This document shows positions 44,712 to 55,400 of a stretch of DNA of 64,000 nt, in pieces. A program made the translations under genes and the position numbers. The notes below the pieces were generated by a model. That model saw only the letters and a list, made by a program, of their open reading frames with translations. It was not told where the DNA came from and ran no database searches. The first letter of the stretch is position 1, and the number at the start of each line of letters is the position of its first letter. The stretch is taken from positions 1,054,001 to 1,118,000 of the forward strand of contig NZ_QGHA01000001.1 in NCBI RefSeq assembly GCF_003148845.1, in the 5' to 3' direction. The stretch is from Mucilaginibacter oryzae (lineage in GTDB: Bacteria > Bacteroidota > Bacteroidia > Sphingobacteriales > Sphingobacteriaceae).

Positions 44712-44861
44712 CGGATATATTTTATTGAAAAAAGAAATTTTTAATGTTAATTGCTTATTTTCAAGCCATTTTGATTACAAATGCGCACATTTTTTCCACA
44801 ACCTGCTTATCGGGGCTGTAAAACAGCGCGTCGCAAACGAAGATAAAGCACAATCAACACT

Positions 44862-45533
44862 TCAAACAGCGGTTAATTTCCGGGCTATCTCATTAAAAAT
44901 CAGCATAAAATCATTCAACATTTCCTCACGGTAGTTGCTTAATATCTCATCCATCATTACTTCCTGTTCGGGCGTGAATGGATTTTTCCAGATACGCATA
45001 CAAATCCTTTTCAGCGCGTAGGCTACCTGGTGGGTTTCGGCGTAAGTATGCAGGTATTGGCTTTTCTTAAAACCATCGTAAAATTTAAAGAAAACGGCAG
45101 TATCTTCTAATCCGGCAAACTTTAAAAACGCGTTTATCTTCTCGTCGTGGCAGCCGCTTAAATGGTTGTAAAATTCGGCCACACTTATTTTGCCGGTCGT
45201 GAGCAGCAAATTATCTATAATTAACTCTAAAGCGATGTGGCCTAAAAAAAATGGTTTTACCGGCGACCCTTCGAGGGCGGGCAACAACATTTTTTTCAAC
45301 GCATGTGAACGGGTGGTAAAGAAATCCGACGAGTGAAAATAACGGTCAACCTCAAGATGCTTGTTCCATCCGGCTATGATGGAATTGATCTCGTTATCAG
45401 CATGGTGCAATTTCTCGGGGTGGAGAATGATATTTTTATCGGCATTTTTCAGCAGGTCGGGCAGTACCGTTCCCAGCACGTGGTAACAGTTGGTGGTATC
45501 CCTGTCGAAATAAAAATGCGATAAAAAATTCAT
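44862..45533 (-). CDS. ACP phosphodiesterase (AcpH)-like protein
   Basis: 223 residues from the ATG at 45533 (MNFLSHFYFDRDTTNCYHVL), a start matching AcpH-family proteins (MNFLAH...); an in-frame ATG at 45575 is rejected. It keeps the family layout: N-terminal His-rich helix, LGTVLPDLL, the GWNKHLEVDRYFHSSDFF block and FLGHIALELIIDNLLL. In E. coli AcpH removes the 4'-phosphopantetheine arm from acyl carrier protein; family is HD-domain-like. Bacteroidota members are longer and not characterised, so the activity is tentative. It is 201 bp from rpsA on the same strand, apparently with its own promoter. Confidence 0.7.
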   Translation of the reverse strand: MNFLSHFYFDRDTTNCYHVLGTVLPDLLKNADKNIILHPEKLHHADNEINSIIAGWNKHLEVDRYFHSSDFFTTRSHALKKMLLPALEGSPVKPFFLGHIALELIIDNLLLTTGKISVAEFYNHLSGCHDEKINAFLKFAGLEDTAVFFKFYDGFKKSQYLHTYAETHQVAYALKRICMRIWKNPFTPEQEVMMDEILSNYREEMLNDFMLIFNEIARKLTAV

Positions 45534-45928
45534 AAGCCTTGGTTTGCAAAATACCCGGTTTTGCTCAAGATACAAAATATAAGTAATTATTTGAAACTGG
45601 GTTTACCTATAGTTAACTGTCAATCAAAGTAATAAATGACATAACAAACTGACATTACGGCATAAAAACACATTGATCTTGTGGATTTAACTAACATTTA
45701 AGAAGAATTATTTAAAAGTCACAACACAACGTCAGGTTGTCACTTGAGATTGAAATGAGATTGTTTGGTGCAATTATTGAAAAAGCAACAGCGGTTTAGA
45801 TTGAATGGATTATCACTCTTAACCGCCAATTGCTTTATATCAAAATTTCGCGATTCAAATATAGATCTTTCCGGCAAACTGTCAATAATCCGAGTTACCG
45901 AGCTTTTCGGGGACACAAATTTAGTAAA
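45534..45928. other. Intergenic region, about 395 bp
   Basis: A divergent gap between the AcpH-like and DUF3892 genes. No convincing open frame, hairpin or full TAnnTTTG box was found. The plus-strand frame open from 45830 runs into the DUF3892 gene, but its first 33 residues do not resemble the family. Confidence 0.5.
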
Positions 45929-46219
45929 ATGACAAAAGGTTACTTGGTTGTTGGAATCATATTAAAAGATGGTTCGAAACATGAGCACATTACCTATTTA
46001 GTTTGCTGGAATCCTTCTACCAAAGCAACTAATGCTGTTTCGGTGAATTATGTTATCTCGGATATCAAAAGTGGTTCCTACTATTTTACCCACTATAACA
46101 ATACAACTGCAAATGTTGATGTTAGTAGTCGTAATGGAGTAGAGTATGTGAAAACAGATCCAGATGGATCGATTAATGATAACTTATTAAAGTTACCTGT
46201 TTATTCGTTAGCATCTTAA
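45929..46219 (+). CDS. DUF3892 domain protein
   Basis: 96 residues from the ATG at 45929 (MTKGYLVVGIILKDGSKHEH). The frame is open from 45830, but only this start gives family-like sequence. The DUF3892 hallmark is the ending VEYVKTDPDGSINDNLLKLP, preceded by a YYFTHYNNTTANVDV strand. These are small proteins of unknown function that often occur singly. Codon use is more AT-rich than in its neighbours (rpsA, tyrS), which may indicate acquisition by transfer. A strong terminator follows directly. Confidence 0.75.
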   Translation: MTKGYLVVGIILKDGSKHEHITYLVCWNPSTKATNAVSVNYVISDIKSGSYYFTHYNNTTANVDVSSRNGVEYVKTDPDGSINDNLLKLPVYSLAS

Positions 46220-46221
46220 AA

Positions 46222-46243
46222 AAAGCCCCCCATCGGGGGCTTT
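46222..46243 (+). terminator. Intrinsic terminator after the DUF3892 gene
   Basis: AAAGCCCCC (46222-46230) pairs with GGGGGCTTT (46235-46243) around CATC, starting two bases after the stop codon. Only TTT then C follows on the plus strand, but the stem is perfect and GC-rich. Confidence 0.7.
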
Positions 46244-46304
46244 CCATTCATAATATACAATTTCATAGCTTTTTCATATTTCAAGAAAACGACATATATT
46301 CTAT

Positions 46305-46312
46305 TATATTTG
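46305..46312 (+). promoter_or_regulatory. tyrS: -7 element of the tyrS promoter
   Basis: TATATTTG followed by CACC matches the -7 consensus exactly. Transcription would begin near 46319, so the ATG at 46310 lies upstream of the start site and the true tyrS start must be 46337. Confidence 0.6.
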
Positions 46313-46336
46313 CACCTTTTTGAAATACAACCCGAT

Positions 46337-47620
46337 ATGAACTTTGTTGAAGAATTACGCTGGCGCGGCATGTTGCATACCGAAATGCCCGGAACCGAGG
46401 ATATGTTAAATAAAGGTATGGCTTCGGGGTATATCGGCTTTGATCCTACTGCCGATTCATTGCATGTTGGCCACCTTACCCAGATCATGACGCTGATCCA
46501 TTTTCAACGCGCGGGCCATAAACCTTACGCATTGGTAGGCGGCGCTACCGGCATGGTGGGCGATCCGTCGGGCAAATCGGCCGAGCGTAATTTATTATCG
46601 GAGGATGTGTTGCAGCACAACCTCGAATCGGTAAAAAAACAACTTACCCGTTTCCTTGATTTTAACACCGGCGCCAACAGCGCCGAAATGGTAAACAACT
46701 ACGATTGGTTTAAAGATTTCACCTTCCTCGATTTTATCCGCGATGTAGGCAAGCACATCACTGTAAACTACATGATGGCTAAAGATTCGGTTAAAAAACG
46801 CCTGGAAGGCGACACCGGTATGTCGTTCACCGAATTTACTTACCAGTTGGTACAGGGCTACGATTTTTACTACCTCTGGAAACACCATAACTGCTCGTTA
46901 CAAATGGGTGGCAGCGACCAGTGGGGCAACATTGTTACAGGCACGGAGTTGATCCGCCGTAAGGATAGCGGCGAGGCTTTTGCCTTAACCACCAACCTGA
47001 TTAAAAAAGCCGATGGCACCAAATTTGGCAAAACCGAAAGCGGCGCGGTTTGGCTGGATGCCGAGCGTACATCGCCATACCAGTTTTACCAGTTTTGGTT
47101 AAACACAACTGATGTTGATGCTAAATCATACATCCGCATTTTTACCCTGCTTGATCGTGAGGTTATTGAAGCGATGGAGGTTGAGCATGATGCAGCCCCG
47201 CATACCCGTGTTTTGCAAAAAGCATTGGCTAAGGATATTACCATTAGGGTACATGGCGAGGCCGAGTACGAGAAAGCCATCAAATCGTCGGAGTTTTTAT
47301 TTGGTAATGTTGGTATTGAGTTTTTGAATGAACTAAGCGGGAACGAAGTACTCGATCTGTTTGCAGGTGTACCTAATTATACAGTTTCATTAAGCGAGCT
47401 TGAAGAAGGCATTAATGCTGCCGATCTTTTAGCAGCTAAATCAGCCGTATTCACCTCAAAGGGCGAAGCCAAAAAAATGATCCAGGGTGGTGGTGTTGCC
47501 ATCAATAAAGTTAAGATAGCCACCGCAGACGATATTTATAATGCAGAGGCTTTAATTGGCGGCAAATTCATCGTAGTTCAAAAAGGTAAAAAGAACTACT
47601 TTTTGATTATAGCCGAATAA
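46337..47620 (+). CDS. tyrS: Tyrosyl-tRNA synthetase
   Basis: 427 residues from the ATG at 46337 ([19 protein letters not shown]). It charges tRNA-Tyr. The HIGH signature is SLHVGHL (about residue 47), the Tyr-binding and KMSKS regions are [24 protein letters not shown] and [10 protein letters not shown] (KFGKT replaces KMSKS, as in bacterial TyrRS). The C-terminal S4-like RNA-binding domain (about 355-427, [18 protein letters not shown]) is complete. A single gene with its own promoter and terminator. Confidence 0.97.
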   Translation: MNFVEELRWRGMLHTEMPGTEDMLNKGMASGYIGFDPTADSLHVGHLTQIMTLIHFQRAGHKPYALVGGATGMVGDPSGKSAERNLLSEDVLQHNLESVKKQLTRFLDFNTGANSAEMVNNYDWFKDFTFLDFIRDVGKHITVNYMMAKDSVKKRLEGDTGMSFTEFTYQLVQGYDFYYLWKHHNCSLQMGGSDQWGNIVTGTELIRRKDSGEAFALTTNLIKKADGTKFGKTESGAVWLDAERTSPYQFYQFWLNTTDVDAKSYIRIFTLLDREVIEAMEVEHDAAPHTRVLQKALAKDITIRVHGEAEYEKAIKSSEFLFGNVGIEFLNELSGNEVLDLFAGVPNYTVSLSELEEGINAADLLAAKSAVFTSKGEAKKMIQGGGVAINKVKIATADDIYNAEALIGGKFIVVQKGKKNYFLIIAE

Positions 47621-47644
47621 AAAATCATTGCCGCTGGCTTTAAT

Positions 47645-47697
47645 AAAGGCCTTTAGCCAAAGTTCCCCGGGAGGAATTTGACTAAAGGCCTTTTTGC
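47645..47697 (+). terminator. tyrS: Intrinsic terminator of tyrS
   Basis: A 17-bp stem with one mismatch pairs AAAGGCCTTTAGCCAAA (47645-47661) with TTTGACTAAAGGCCTTT (47677-47693), followed by TT and GC then TTTTT. It lies 25 bases beyond the stop codon. Confidence 0.8.
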
Positions 47698-47726
47698 TTT
47701 TTACTAAACAGTGGGTTAGAGCCAGT

Positions 47727-47930
47727 AGCATTGCATAAGGAGGTTCGCGTTACAAACGCAAACCCACGTTAAGAACTCATTATAAATGAGCGCAAGTTTA
47801 GCATTGTATCAGGCGGTTTGCGTTAAAAACAGCACTCATTATAAATGAGTGCAAGGTAGCATTGCATAGGGAGGTTCGCGTTACAAACGCAAACCCATGT
47901 TAAGCGCTCATTATAAATGAGCGCAATAGT
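47727..47930 (+). repeat. Array of the double-hairpin dispersed repeat, three units
   Basis: Units start at 47727, 47800 and 47858 with AGCATTG and are 73, 58 and 73 bp long. Units 1 and 3 share GCGTTACAAACGCAAACCCA and a second hairpin around ATTATAAAT (e.g. GCGCTCATT/AATGAGCGC at 47904-47924); the middle unit is shortened and decayed. The array at 42427-42638 is the same family inverted. Here it fills the gap between convergent tyrS and the cytochrome-type gene. Confidence 0.8.
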
Positions 47931-47943
47931 ATGTTTATGTATT

Positions 47944-49500
47944 TTACCTGGTAATCGTTTTATTCTTCAAAACAATAATAGGTTCATACAAATCCCAATC
48001 GGGCTTATAGTCTTTTTGGTTCATTAAGCCTTGCGCGCCTACCGAAAAATTACCCAAAACAATATCCGTATCTCCATCGCCGTCAATATCGTTGACATCC
48101 ATCGAAATCCATCTGCCTAACTTATTAACCGGTACCTCGTGTACTTTGAACTTGCCGGGGGCTACCTGCTCATGATAGGTAAAACCTTCAGTAGGGTGAT
48201 ATTTATAATCGGGGAAGAACGCTATCACCGCCAGGTCAAGGTCGCCGTCCTTATCAAAATCTGTGGCGATGGCTTTTGAGCAGCCATTGATATGGTAAAA
48301 ATAAGTTTGTTTAAACTTCCAGTTTCCCTGATTGGTGAAAATATAAACCCCATGATAGGGTTTAAATACCGGCGAGTAATCATTATTATCGCCACAGGTG
48401 TACAAAATATCCGGCTTGCCGTCGTGGTTAAAATCAACCAGCTGAAAACTGCTCGAGCCGTACACCGGCGGAAAGCGCATGATGTTTTTAGTAATAAAGC
48501 CGCCCTTTTTATCATTCAGAAAAAGCCAGATCCCTTCATCAGCCTGGGCAAACATGCAAACTATGTCGGGCCATCCGTCCCCGTTGTAATCGCCCGTATA
48601 TACTATTTCGGGGCCGGGTATGGCACGGATTATTTTCTTTTTAAACCGATGATCGGGCTGCTGTTCAATCAAAAACAGCCCTCCCCTTTCGCGCCCGAAA
48701 CCGCAGGTTACATAGTCTATCAGCCCATCTTTGTTAAAATCGGCAACTGCGGTCTTCACCGGTCGCGGCAGGCTATCTTTTAAAAGTACCGTATCCTTTG
48801 AGCTCTTGCTTAGGTTAATATGCAATAACGATCCCTTTAATTCATCATTAGGCGGCAAGATGCCGATACAGGTAATTACCGCGCTGTTAGGTTCTGTTGC
48901 CGACTGATAAAAAGATGCGTCTGTTACGGGCGAATGAAAAGTTTTAATTAGCGTTGAGCTCAGGTCGCTGTTCCATCGGTAAAGTTTATTACCGGCGTCG
49001 CCGGTATAAAAATGTTTATCAATGGGGTTAAAAGCCACCATGGTGGTCATGGCTTCGCCATGTTTCCGGTCTACCTGTACCGGTCGGCTAACCGTAAATA
49101 TCGCGGAATCGAGCACGGCATCAGGCTTTGGGATTTTAAGTTTTTTAGGCGATGCGTACCGGTAATAAACCAATATTTTAGTCCAATCGGCCAATGATAA
49201 CGCCGCATCCGGCCCGGCTATGTATTGATCCATAAAAGGCCTCATCCCCAGCTTTTGGCCCATAGTCGGCAGGATATGTTTATCCCAGGTAGCGCTATCC
49301 AGTAATGAGGCATCGGGCGCTTCGTGGCATCGGCCGCAATAATTTACGGCCACCTTTTTAGCTCCGGCCAACAATTCTTCGTCCGTTGGTTCATGATCGC
49401 CGCAACCCGAAAAAATGGCACCCAAAGTGAAAATAAACCCAGCTATCCATAAACAGCAATCCCTTCTCTTTATCCCCTTCACCGCCAGTCCATTTGTCAT
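47944..49500 (-). CDS. Cytochrome c-motif/FG-GAP propeller lipoprotein (copy 1)
   Basis: A 518-residue lipoprotein (lipobox FSGC-GDH, C33). Residues 40-125 hold one c-type heme site, VNYCGRCHEAPDA (C55, C58, H59), with a Met-rich stretch (GQKLGMRPFMDQY) that could supply the distal ligand. The rest (about 150-515) is an FG-GAP/VCBS propeller with calcium-type loops such as DFNKDGLIDYV, DYNGDGWPDIV, DFNHDGKPDIL and DIDGDGDTDIV. It is the last gene of the SusCD-UnbV-haloperoxidase operon, 14 bp after its paralogue. Likely a surface or periplasmic electron-transfer and binding protein; the pairing of domains is unusual. Confidence 0.85.
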   Translation of the reverse strand: MTNGLAVKGIKRRDCCLWIAGFIFTLGAIFSGCGDHEPTDEELLAGAKKVAVNYCGRCHEAPDASLLDSATWDKHILPTMGQKLGMRPFMDQYIAGPDAALSLADWTKILVYYRYASPKKLKIPKPDAVLDSAIFTVSRPVQVDRKHGEAMTTMVAFNPIDKHFYTGDAGNKLYRWNSDLSSTLIKTFHSPVTDASFYQSATEPNSAVITCIGILPPNDELKGSLLHINLSKSSKDTVLLKDSLPRPVKTAVADFNKDGLIDYVTCGFGRERGGLFLIEQQPDHRFKKKIIRAIPGPEIVYTGDYNGDGWPDIVCMFAQADEGIWLFLNDKKGGFITKNIMRFPPVYGSSSFQLVDFNHDGKPDILYTCGDNNDYSPVFKPYHGVYIFTNQGNWKFKQTYFYHINGCSKAIATDFDKDGDLDLAVIAFFPDYKYHPTEGFTYHEQVAPGKFKVHEVPVNKLGRWISMDVNDIDGDGDTDIVLGNFSVGAQGLMNQKDYKPDWDLYEPIIVLKNKTITR

Positions 49501-49514
49501 TTAATGCAGTTTAG

Positions 49515-51080
49515 CTATTTTGTTGTATGATTTTCAAGCACAATAAGTGGTAGATGCTTATCCCAATCAGGTTTAAAACCATCCTGAAACATGAAGCCAT
49601 CGGCATAATTACCTAAAACCAAATCAGGTTTTCCATCATTGTTCAGATCGGTTTTTTCCATGCACATCCAGTGCCCATACTGGCTTACCGGTATTGCATG
49701 AGGTTTAAAACTGAAAGGCTTATCCTGTTCAAAATAAATAAACTCCTCGGCCGGGGTGTTCTTCATATCGGCAAAAAAGGCTATCGTAGCGATGTCCAGG
49801 TCGCCATCGCCGTCAAAATCAGCAGCTATCGCCTTAGTGCATCCGTTTACAGGGTAAAACCAGCGCTGCTTAAAATTCCAATCGCCGGTATTGGTAAAAA
49901 TGTATAAACCATGATAGGGTTTAAGGATCCGCGAATCGCGATAATTATAGCCACAGGTCAGGATCAGATCGGGTTTACCATCATGATCCATATCTGTTAA
50001 CTGAAAGCTGCTGCAGCCATACACCGGCGGAAAATGAAGCAGATTCCGGGTTGTAAAACCGCCCTTCTGGTTGTTAAGTAGTAACCACAAACCTTCGTCG
50101 CCGCTTCCGGTCAGCAGCATCACATCCGGCCATCCGTCCTTATTAAAATCACCAACTTCGGTTTGTACCGATCCTGCTTTATCATAAATGGTTTGTTGCT
50201 GATAGGTATGATCTTTATTTTGTTTGAGCAGGTACACGCCGCCTTTAAATTTACCCTGTCCGCATACTACCACATCAGCCAGGCCGTCTTTATCAAAATC
50301 GGCAGTTGTGGTGTTTACAGGCCTTGGTAAATCCGAAGCGATGTAAGTTTGATCCTGGTTAACATGCGCGGCATCAAGGTTTACCTTTACAACCTTCCCG
50401 TTCGGAAAATCAATAGGCGCCATGCGGCCAATACAGGCAAAAAATCCTACATTATGCCCGGCACTATCAGTACCAAAACTAACTCCCACAGCGGCAGAAG
50501 GTAATTTGGCCAGCGAATCCATTTTCAGGTTACTATCCCAGGTGTTCAGCTTTTCGTCCACAGCGTCGGCACTGTAAAGGCGATGCGTGGCAGGGTTAGT
50601 GGCCACCATTGTGGTAAAAGCCTTATAGTTAACAGACTGAGGCTTTTTCAACGTAAAACCGGCCCAGTCGTTCACCAGCGCGACAGGCTTTTTGGCGGGT
50701 AACAAGGTATCGGGCGCTGCCTTTTTGTAATATTCAATAATGGTATTCCACTCGTTGATGGTTGCCCCGGTAGTATCAAGCGGATTATTTTTAAAATAAG
50801 AGTTACCGCCATAGGTTGAAATATGCAGCAAAGGGGCCATATTAACCAGCGTATGGTTTATCCATACATTTTTCGGCAAGGCATCAACAGGAACAAGCGC
50901 GTGGCAGCGGGTACATTTTAATTGCACCAGGGCTTTACCGTCAACCATTACGTTGCCGGTAAACTTATAAGGTTGATAGGCCGGTTTAGATTTGCAGCTA
51001 TTGAATAAGGTTAAACCGGCTGTTATGGCAGAAAATAAAAAAAGGGATGATATGGTTAAAACGCCTTTTTTAAATCTCAT
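49515..51080 (-). CDS. Cytochrome c-motif/FG-GAP propeller lipoprotein (copy 2)
   Basis: A 521-residue paralogue of the 47944 protein. Lipobox LFNSC-KSK (C29), one heme motif LKCTRCHALVPVD (C56, C59, H60), then a propeller with DFDKDGLADVV, DFNKDGWPDVM, DMDHDGKPDLI, DFDGDGDLDIA and DLNNDGKPDLV loops. Whole blocks are nearly identical to copy 1 (FPPVYG[SC]SSFQL, KPYHGVYIFTN/KPYHGLYIFTN). Tandem duplication followed by divergence is clear. It begins 16 bp after the haloperoxidase-like gene. Confidence 0.85.
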   Translation of the reverse strand: MRFKKGVLTISSLFLFSAITAGLTLFNSCKSKPAYQPYKFTGNVMVDGKALVQLKCTRCHALVPVDALPKNVWINHTLVNMAPLLHISTYGGNSYFKNNPLDTTGATINEWNTIIEYYKKAAPDTLLPAKKPVALVNDWAGFTLKKPQSVNYKAFTTMVATNPATHRLYSADAVDEKLNTWDSNLKMDSLAKLPSAAVGVSFGTDSAGHNVGFFACIGRMAPIDFPNGKVVKVNLDAAHVNQDQTYIASDLPRPVNTTTADFDKDGLADVVVCGQGKFKGGVYLLKQNKDHTYQQQTIYDKAGSVQTEVGDFNKDGWPDVMLLTGSGDEGLWLLLNNQKGGFTTRNLLHFPPVYGCSSFQLTDMDHDGKPDLILTCGYNYRDSRILKPYHGLYIFTNTGDWNFKQRWFYPVNGCTKAIAADFDGDGDLDIATIAFFADMKNTPAEEFIYFEQDKPFSFKPHAIPVSQYGHWMCMEKTDLNNDGKPDLVLGNYADGFMFQDGFKPDWDKHLPLIVLENHTTK

Positions 51081-51096
51081 ATAGATAGTTGGGGTG

Positions 51097-52419
51097 TTAG
51101 TTTTTTAGTTTTAGCTTTTTCCAGATATATTCTCCTACCTGGCGGCCCTGTACCGCGCCCTGGTCTACGCTGTTTTTAAAATGGATACCGCCGTAAAACC
51201 TGCTGATAGATGTTTCGTCGGCAGCTTTTAAAAACGAATCAAAATGGCGCTGCATGCCTATGTACCGCAAATCGCTGGTATCCTGGTAAGCAAAGTTATC
51301 GCCAAAAAGGTGTGTAAGAACCACTGCTGATGCTCCGCTGATATCGCTATGCCCGCTCGGATATTCAGGGAAAGGCGGCGTTTGCAGCATAGGTAGCCAG
51401 TCGTGATCAATTTTATCATTAATGATGGTAACCGGCCTTATATAGTTGGTTTCGTATTTCACCTGCCAGCCGCAAATAAAGGCATCAAACAAAGCTATCG
51501 AAGTAAGAGCGTAGGCCTGGGCCGTTTTCAAGGCATCGGCATGGGTTTGCTTACAGGCTATGGCGGTAATCCCGATCCAGTGACCGCCCGGCGTAATTTT
51601 TTTGTTGGCAAACATCATGTGCCCTTTATGCTCTATCACAAAAGGGTTATCATCCCAAAACTTCGCGATGGTTTTCTGTTCGGCGGTAAGGTTTTTGCTC
51701 TGATTGTAAACTTCCTGTGTTTGTTTAAAGTACTGGCTGTTTTTATCTTCACTGAAAGCCGGCGGCGGCGGCAACGGGAACATGGTTGAAGTATCAACCG
51801 CGAAGGTGTGCATGGTGCCCCAGCAAAACTCAACACCATCCAGGTAATCGGGTGGGGTTGGGTGCCAGTTGCCGGGATTGTCATTTCCTAAAAACCTCGG
51901 CTTGCCGCGGGTTTGCGGGTAATTATCAACCGCGGCCCTTTTCAGCACATATTTCCCGATTTTTTCGCCAAAAGCCATAGAGCGGGCATAGGTCGAATCA
52001 TCAAGGTTATCCTTGTACATAGCGTAAACCTTAGCCTCATATTTTTTTAACGAATCGATAGAAAAGGTAACCTTATGGGCCACGGTAAAAAATGCCGATG
52101 TAGCAGCCAGTGTGTAATTATATTTCAGCCCTTTTTGGGGCGCAGGCGGCGTACCAAAAGCTTTAAGCTGCGCGGTTATGGAATTGTATTCGGGATGCTC
52201 GTAACGTAGCGCCTCATAGGCTGCCAAGGTGGTATATCCGTAAATGCGGCTGGCAACCGGCGGCGTAAATACGTCGTAAATAATAACCTGAGTAAGCTCA
52301 TCAACATTATTGTGTATCACGTCGGCATCCTTTAGCAACGTGATCTTTTTTGGCTTATCGCCACACCCCAATAAAAAGGCAAAACCGGCAAGGGCTATTA
52401 AAATCCTAAAACATTTCAT
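51097..52419 (-). CDS. Vanadium haloperoxidase/PAP2-like lipoprotein
   Basis: A 440-residue lipoprotein (lipobox LLGC-GDK, C19). The C-terminal half has the three motifs shared by vanadium-dependent haloperoxidases and PAP2 phosphatases: KYETNYIRPV (Lys, Arg-Pro), YPSGHSDISGA (His) and SRFYGGIHFKNSVDQG (Arg, His, Asp-Gly). All residues that bind vanadate or phosphate are kept. The N-terminal half is helical (about 35-210), as in bacterial haloperoxidase-like proteins. Whether it oxidises halides or removes phosphate cannot be decided here. It lies in the operon between UnbV and the cytochrome-type proteins, spacing 10-16 bp. Confidence 0.87.
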   Translation of the reverse strand: MKCFRILIALAGFAFLLGCGDKPKKITLLKDADVIHNNVDELTQVIIYDVFTPPVASRIYGYTTLAAYEALRYEHPEYNSITAQLKAFGTPPAPQKGLKYNYTLAATSAFFTVAHKVTFSIDSLKKYEAKVYAMYKDNLDDSTYARSMAFGEKIGKYVLKRAAVDNYPQTRGKPRFLGNDNPGNWHPTPPDYLDGVEFCWGTMHTFAVDTSTMFPLPPPPAFSEDKNSQYFKQTQEVYNQSKNLTAEQKTIAKFWDDNPFVIEHKGHMMFANKKITPGGHWIGITAIACKQTHADALKTAQAYALTSIALFDAFICGWQVKYETNYIRPVTIINDKIDHDWLPMLQTPPFPEYPSGHSDISGASAVVLTHLFGDNFAYQDTSDLRYIGMQRHFDSFLKAADETSISRFYGGIHFKNSVDQGAVQGRQVGEYIWKKLKLKN

Positions 52420-52429
52420 TTATAACAGT

Positions 52430-55400
52430 TTAATTAATTGGAACGGCTCGTTGATGACCAAAGCTATCGGTTACGGTTACCGAAGCCATATTACTTTCAA
52501 TATTAAAAAATCTGCCTGACTGCGACAAGAATGAATTACCATTATAAAACTCCTGTTTTGCGGTTTTTCCATTCTTATACCTGATAGTGGCAAATACATC
52601 AAAGGGCTGTAAACTAATTGTTTTTACAGGCCTTTTAAGCTCAAATAACTTCATTGCGCCCCTGTTTTGGGTGGCGGCCAGCAGGTAATTGCCATTAACG
52701 CCCCTTAACTTCACCAAAGCTTTGCCATCGCCGGGAATATAGATACCGCTGTTTAAAATAGTTTGCGGTTTAAAGCCGCCTTTACCATCACCCTTAAGCA
52801 ATAAGCCGTTAAAGGCATCATAACGGCCTGTTGCCACCTCGGTGCCGTAATCATTGCCGTTTAGCGCTACATCAAGATTTCCGTCGCCATCAAAGTCATC
52901 TACGGTTATACCGCATAGCTCAGACATCTGGGCCTCAACCGGCAATGGCAGCGCCGTAAATTTGCCCCCGCCATCGTTACGCAGGTAAACAGATTGCAGG
53001 TAATTAACTTTCAACCTAAGTGCTCCTTCACGCATTTTAGGCGTTATCACCGAATCCATGGTAGCTACCGCGAACGACCGGTAATTTTGAAACCTGGTGC
53101 GCATACTGATCATCTGTTTAACCACATCATCCCTGCCATAAGCCGGGAACTCCTGCATTTTGCCCTCCTGATCTTTCAAAAACACGGATGGGAAGGCATC
53201 ATAACTGCCGTTGTTATCAAAATCTTTAGCGGTGATGTAAATAGGGTATTGATCTGAAGCCTTGTAAAAAGTGTTTAGCCCGGTATTGCCCACTATATAA
53301 TCGGTATCGCCATCGTGGTCAAAATCACCGGCTGCTATGGTGTTCCACCAGCCCAATTTGTTTTCAACCCCTGTAGCCGCGGTAACATTTTTAAAGGAGC
53401 CGTGGTCATTTTTCAGGAAGGTAATCGGCATCCATTCGCCGGTCAGGATCAGGTCGGGCCAGCCGTCGTTATTAAAATCGGTAAAAGTTGCGTCGCAAAC
53501 CAGGCCAATATTATTCAGTTCTTTTGCCACCGAAGCAGAAATGTCGGTAAACTTGATTACCCCGTTTTTACTATCGTTACGCAAAATAAAACTCGACACC
53601 GGTTTAGGATAGTTCCATGGGTCAACCCGGCCCGATACAAACAGGTCAATCTTGCCGTCACGGTTAATATCGGCTGCTTTTACACACAACTTGCTGGTAA
53701 GATTTTTGGGTAAAGCATCCGGCTGCAATTTAAAATTGCCTTTGCCGTCGTTTACATACAGCCTGTCCTGGTAATTGGCAGATCCTGGTTCACTTTCATT
53801 GCCTCCGCTGGCTACATATAAATCAAGATCGCCGTCGCCGTCGGCGTCAAACAACAGCATGCCCTCATCCTTCACCTGTACCGGCGAAACCATATGCGCC
53901 ATATCTGTAGTATTCGCAGCCTGTATTACCTTAGGTCGGGGCACCAGGTCGCGCTGGGTAAATTTGCCGTTGGCTTGCTGCAATAATAGCTGCGCGGGGT
54001 ATTTGGTTGTGCCGCCAACCACCATATCATCAAAACCATTGCCGTCAACATCGCCTACCGCAACCGCGGGGGTATATTCAGACAGTTTGTGCGGGATCAT
54101 TTTCTGAACGTTGAAATCAATATAATCCTGCTCCTGGTGCCTGTAGGTAATTCCGGCCGATTGGGTTACATCTTTAAACAGTGAGGCATGATCTACAGCC
54201 GGGTGATGATTGCTGTAATCAAGCCTGGCATCAGCTATTTTAACCTGCAGGGTTTGATTGGTTTTTACGTTGGTAAGCACCTGCTTTTTGCCGTTATCCC
54301 AACGGATTACCACCGAATCAAGCTCACCTATATTTCCCAAACCAAAGTGGGCTATATTTTGAATGGTTGACAAATACCCGCGGTAAGGCGTATTTTCATA
54401 ATACTGATGCTTGCCGTGATCGTAATAAATATCGGCAAAAGCGCCGAGGCCGTTGAGGTTTTTGGGGCCACCGTGAAACTGTATATGTAGGTAATTACTA
54501 CTGTTGAGATCTTTTTTACGGGCCGTATTTTTATAAATAAAGGCTTCATCATCAATGTTATTGATCACCATATCCATGCTGCCGTCGTTATCCAGATCGG
54601 CATATGCGCAACCGTTTGAAAATGAAGGAACGCCGAGCCCCCAGCTTTTGGTAACATCTTCAAAGCTGAGCCCATTGGTATTTTTGAAAGCGTAATTCGG
54701 GATCTTTACAATGGGGATTTGCTCCAGAACCTGCTTTGTTGAAGCCACAGAATAGGCCATCTGCCTGAAAGTGATAAAATCATGGTCGGTTACATCCCGC
54801 GGGTAGCCGTTGGTTATGATAATATCACGGTAACCATCGTTATCAAAATCAGTAATCATGGGGCCCCAGCTCCAGTCAGTCTGCCCAACGCCGCTTAAAA
54901 AGGCAACATCGCTGAATGATGGGTCGCCTATGGAATCATTGCCGCCCAGCCGCGGACCGTTATTGATTTGCAAAGTATTGCGGGTGTACTGGTACTGGTA
55001 TTTATAGCGATCGAAATTTTGAAAAATCTGGTAGTTGTTAGGCGGCATGAACATTTTTTTGCGGTAGTTATCTTCCGGGTTCATGTCTACCTCAAAAACA
55101 TCGGCAAGGCCGTCGTTATTCACATCCTCAATATCCTGCCCCATTGAGCTGAATGCAGTATGCTTAAAATACTCCTGCACCTTATCCGTAAAGGTGCCGT
55201 TCCCGTTGTTAATGTATAATATGTTATCCGTTAAAAAATCGTTGGTAACATAAATGTCTTTCCAGCCGTCGCGGTTAATATCCACAATGGTGGCGGCGTG
55301 GCCGTACCCTTCGGTACCTATGCCTGCCTGTTTTGATACATTGGTATAAACCGGGTGGTTTAATTTGGCATCCCAATCGCAACGGTAAAGTTGCCCGGTA

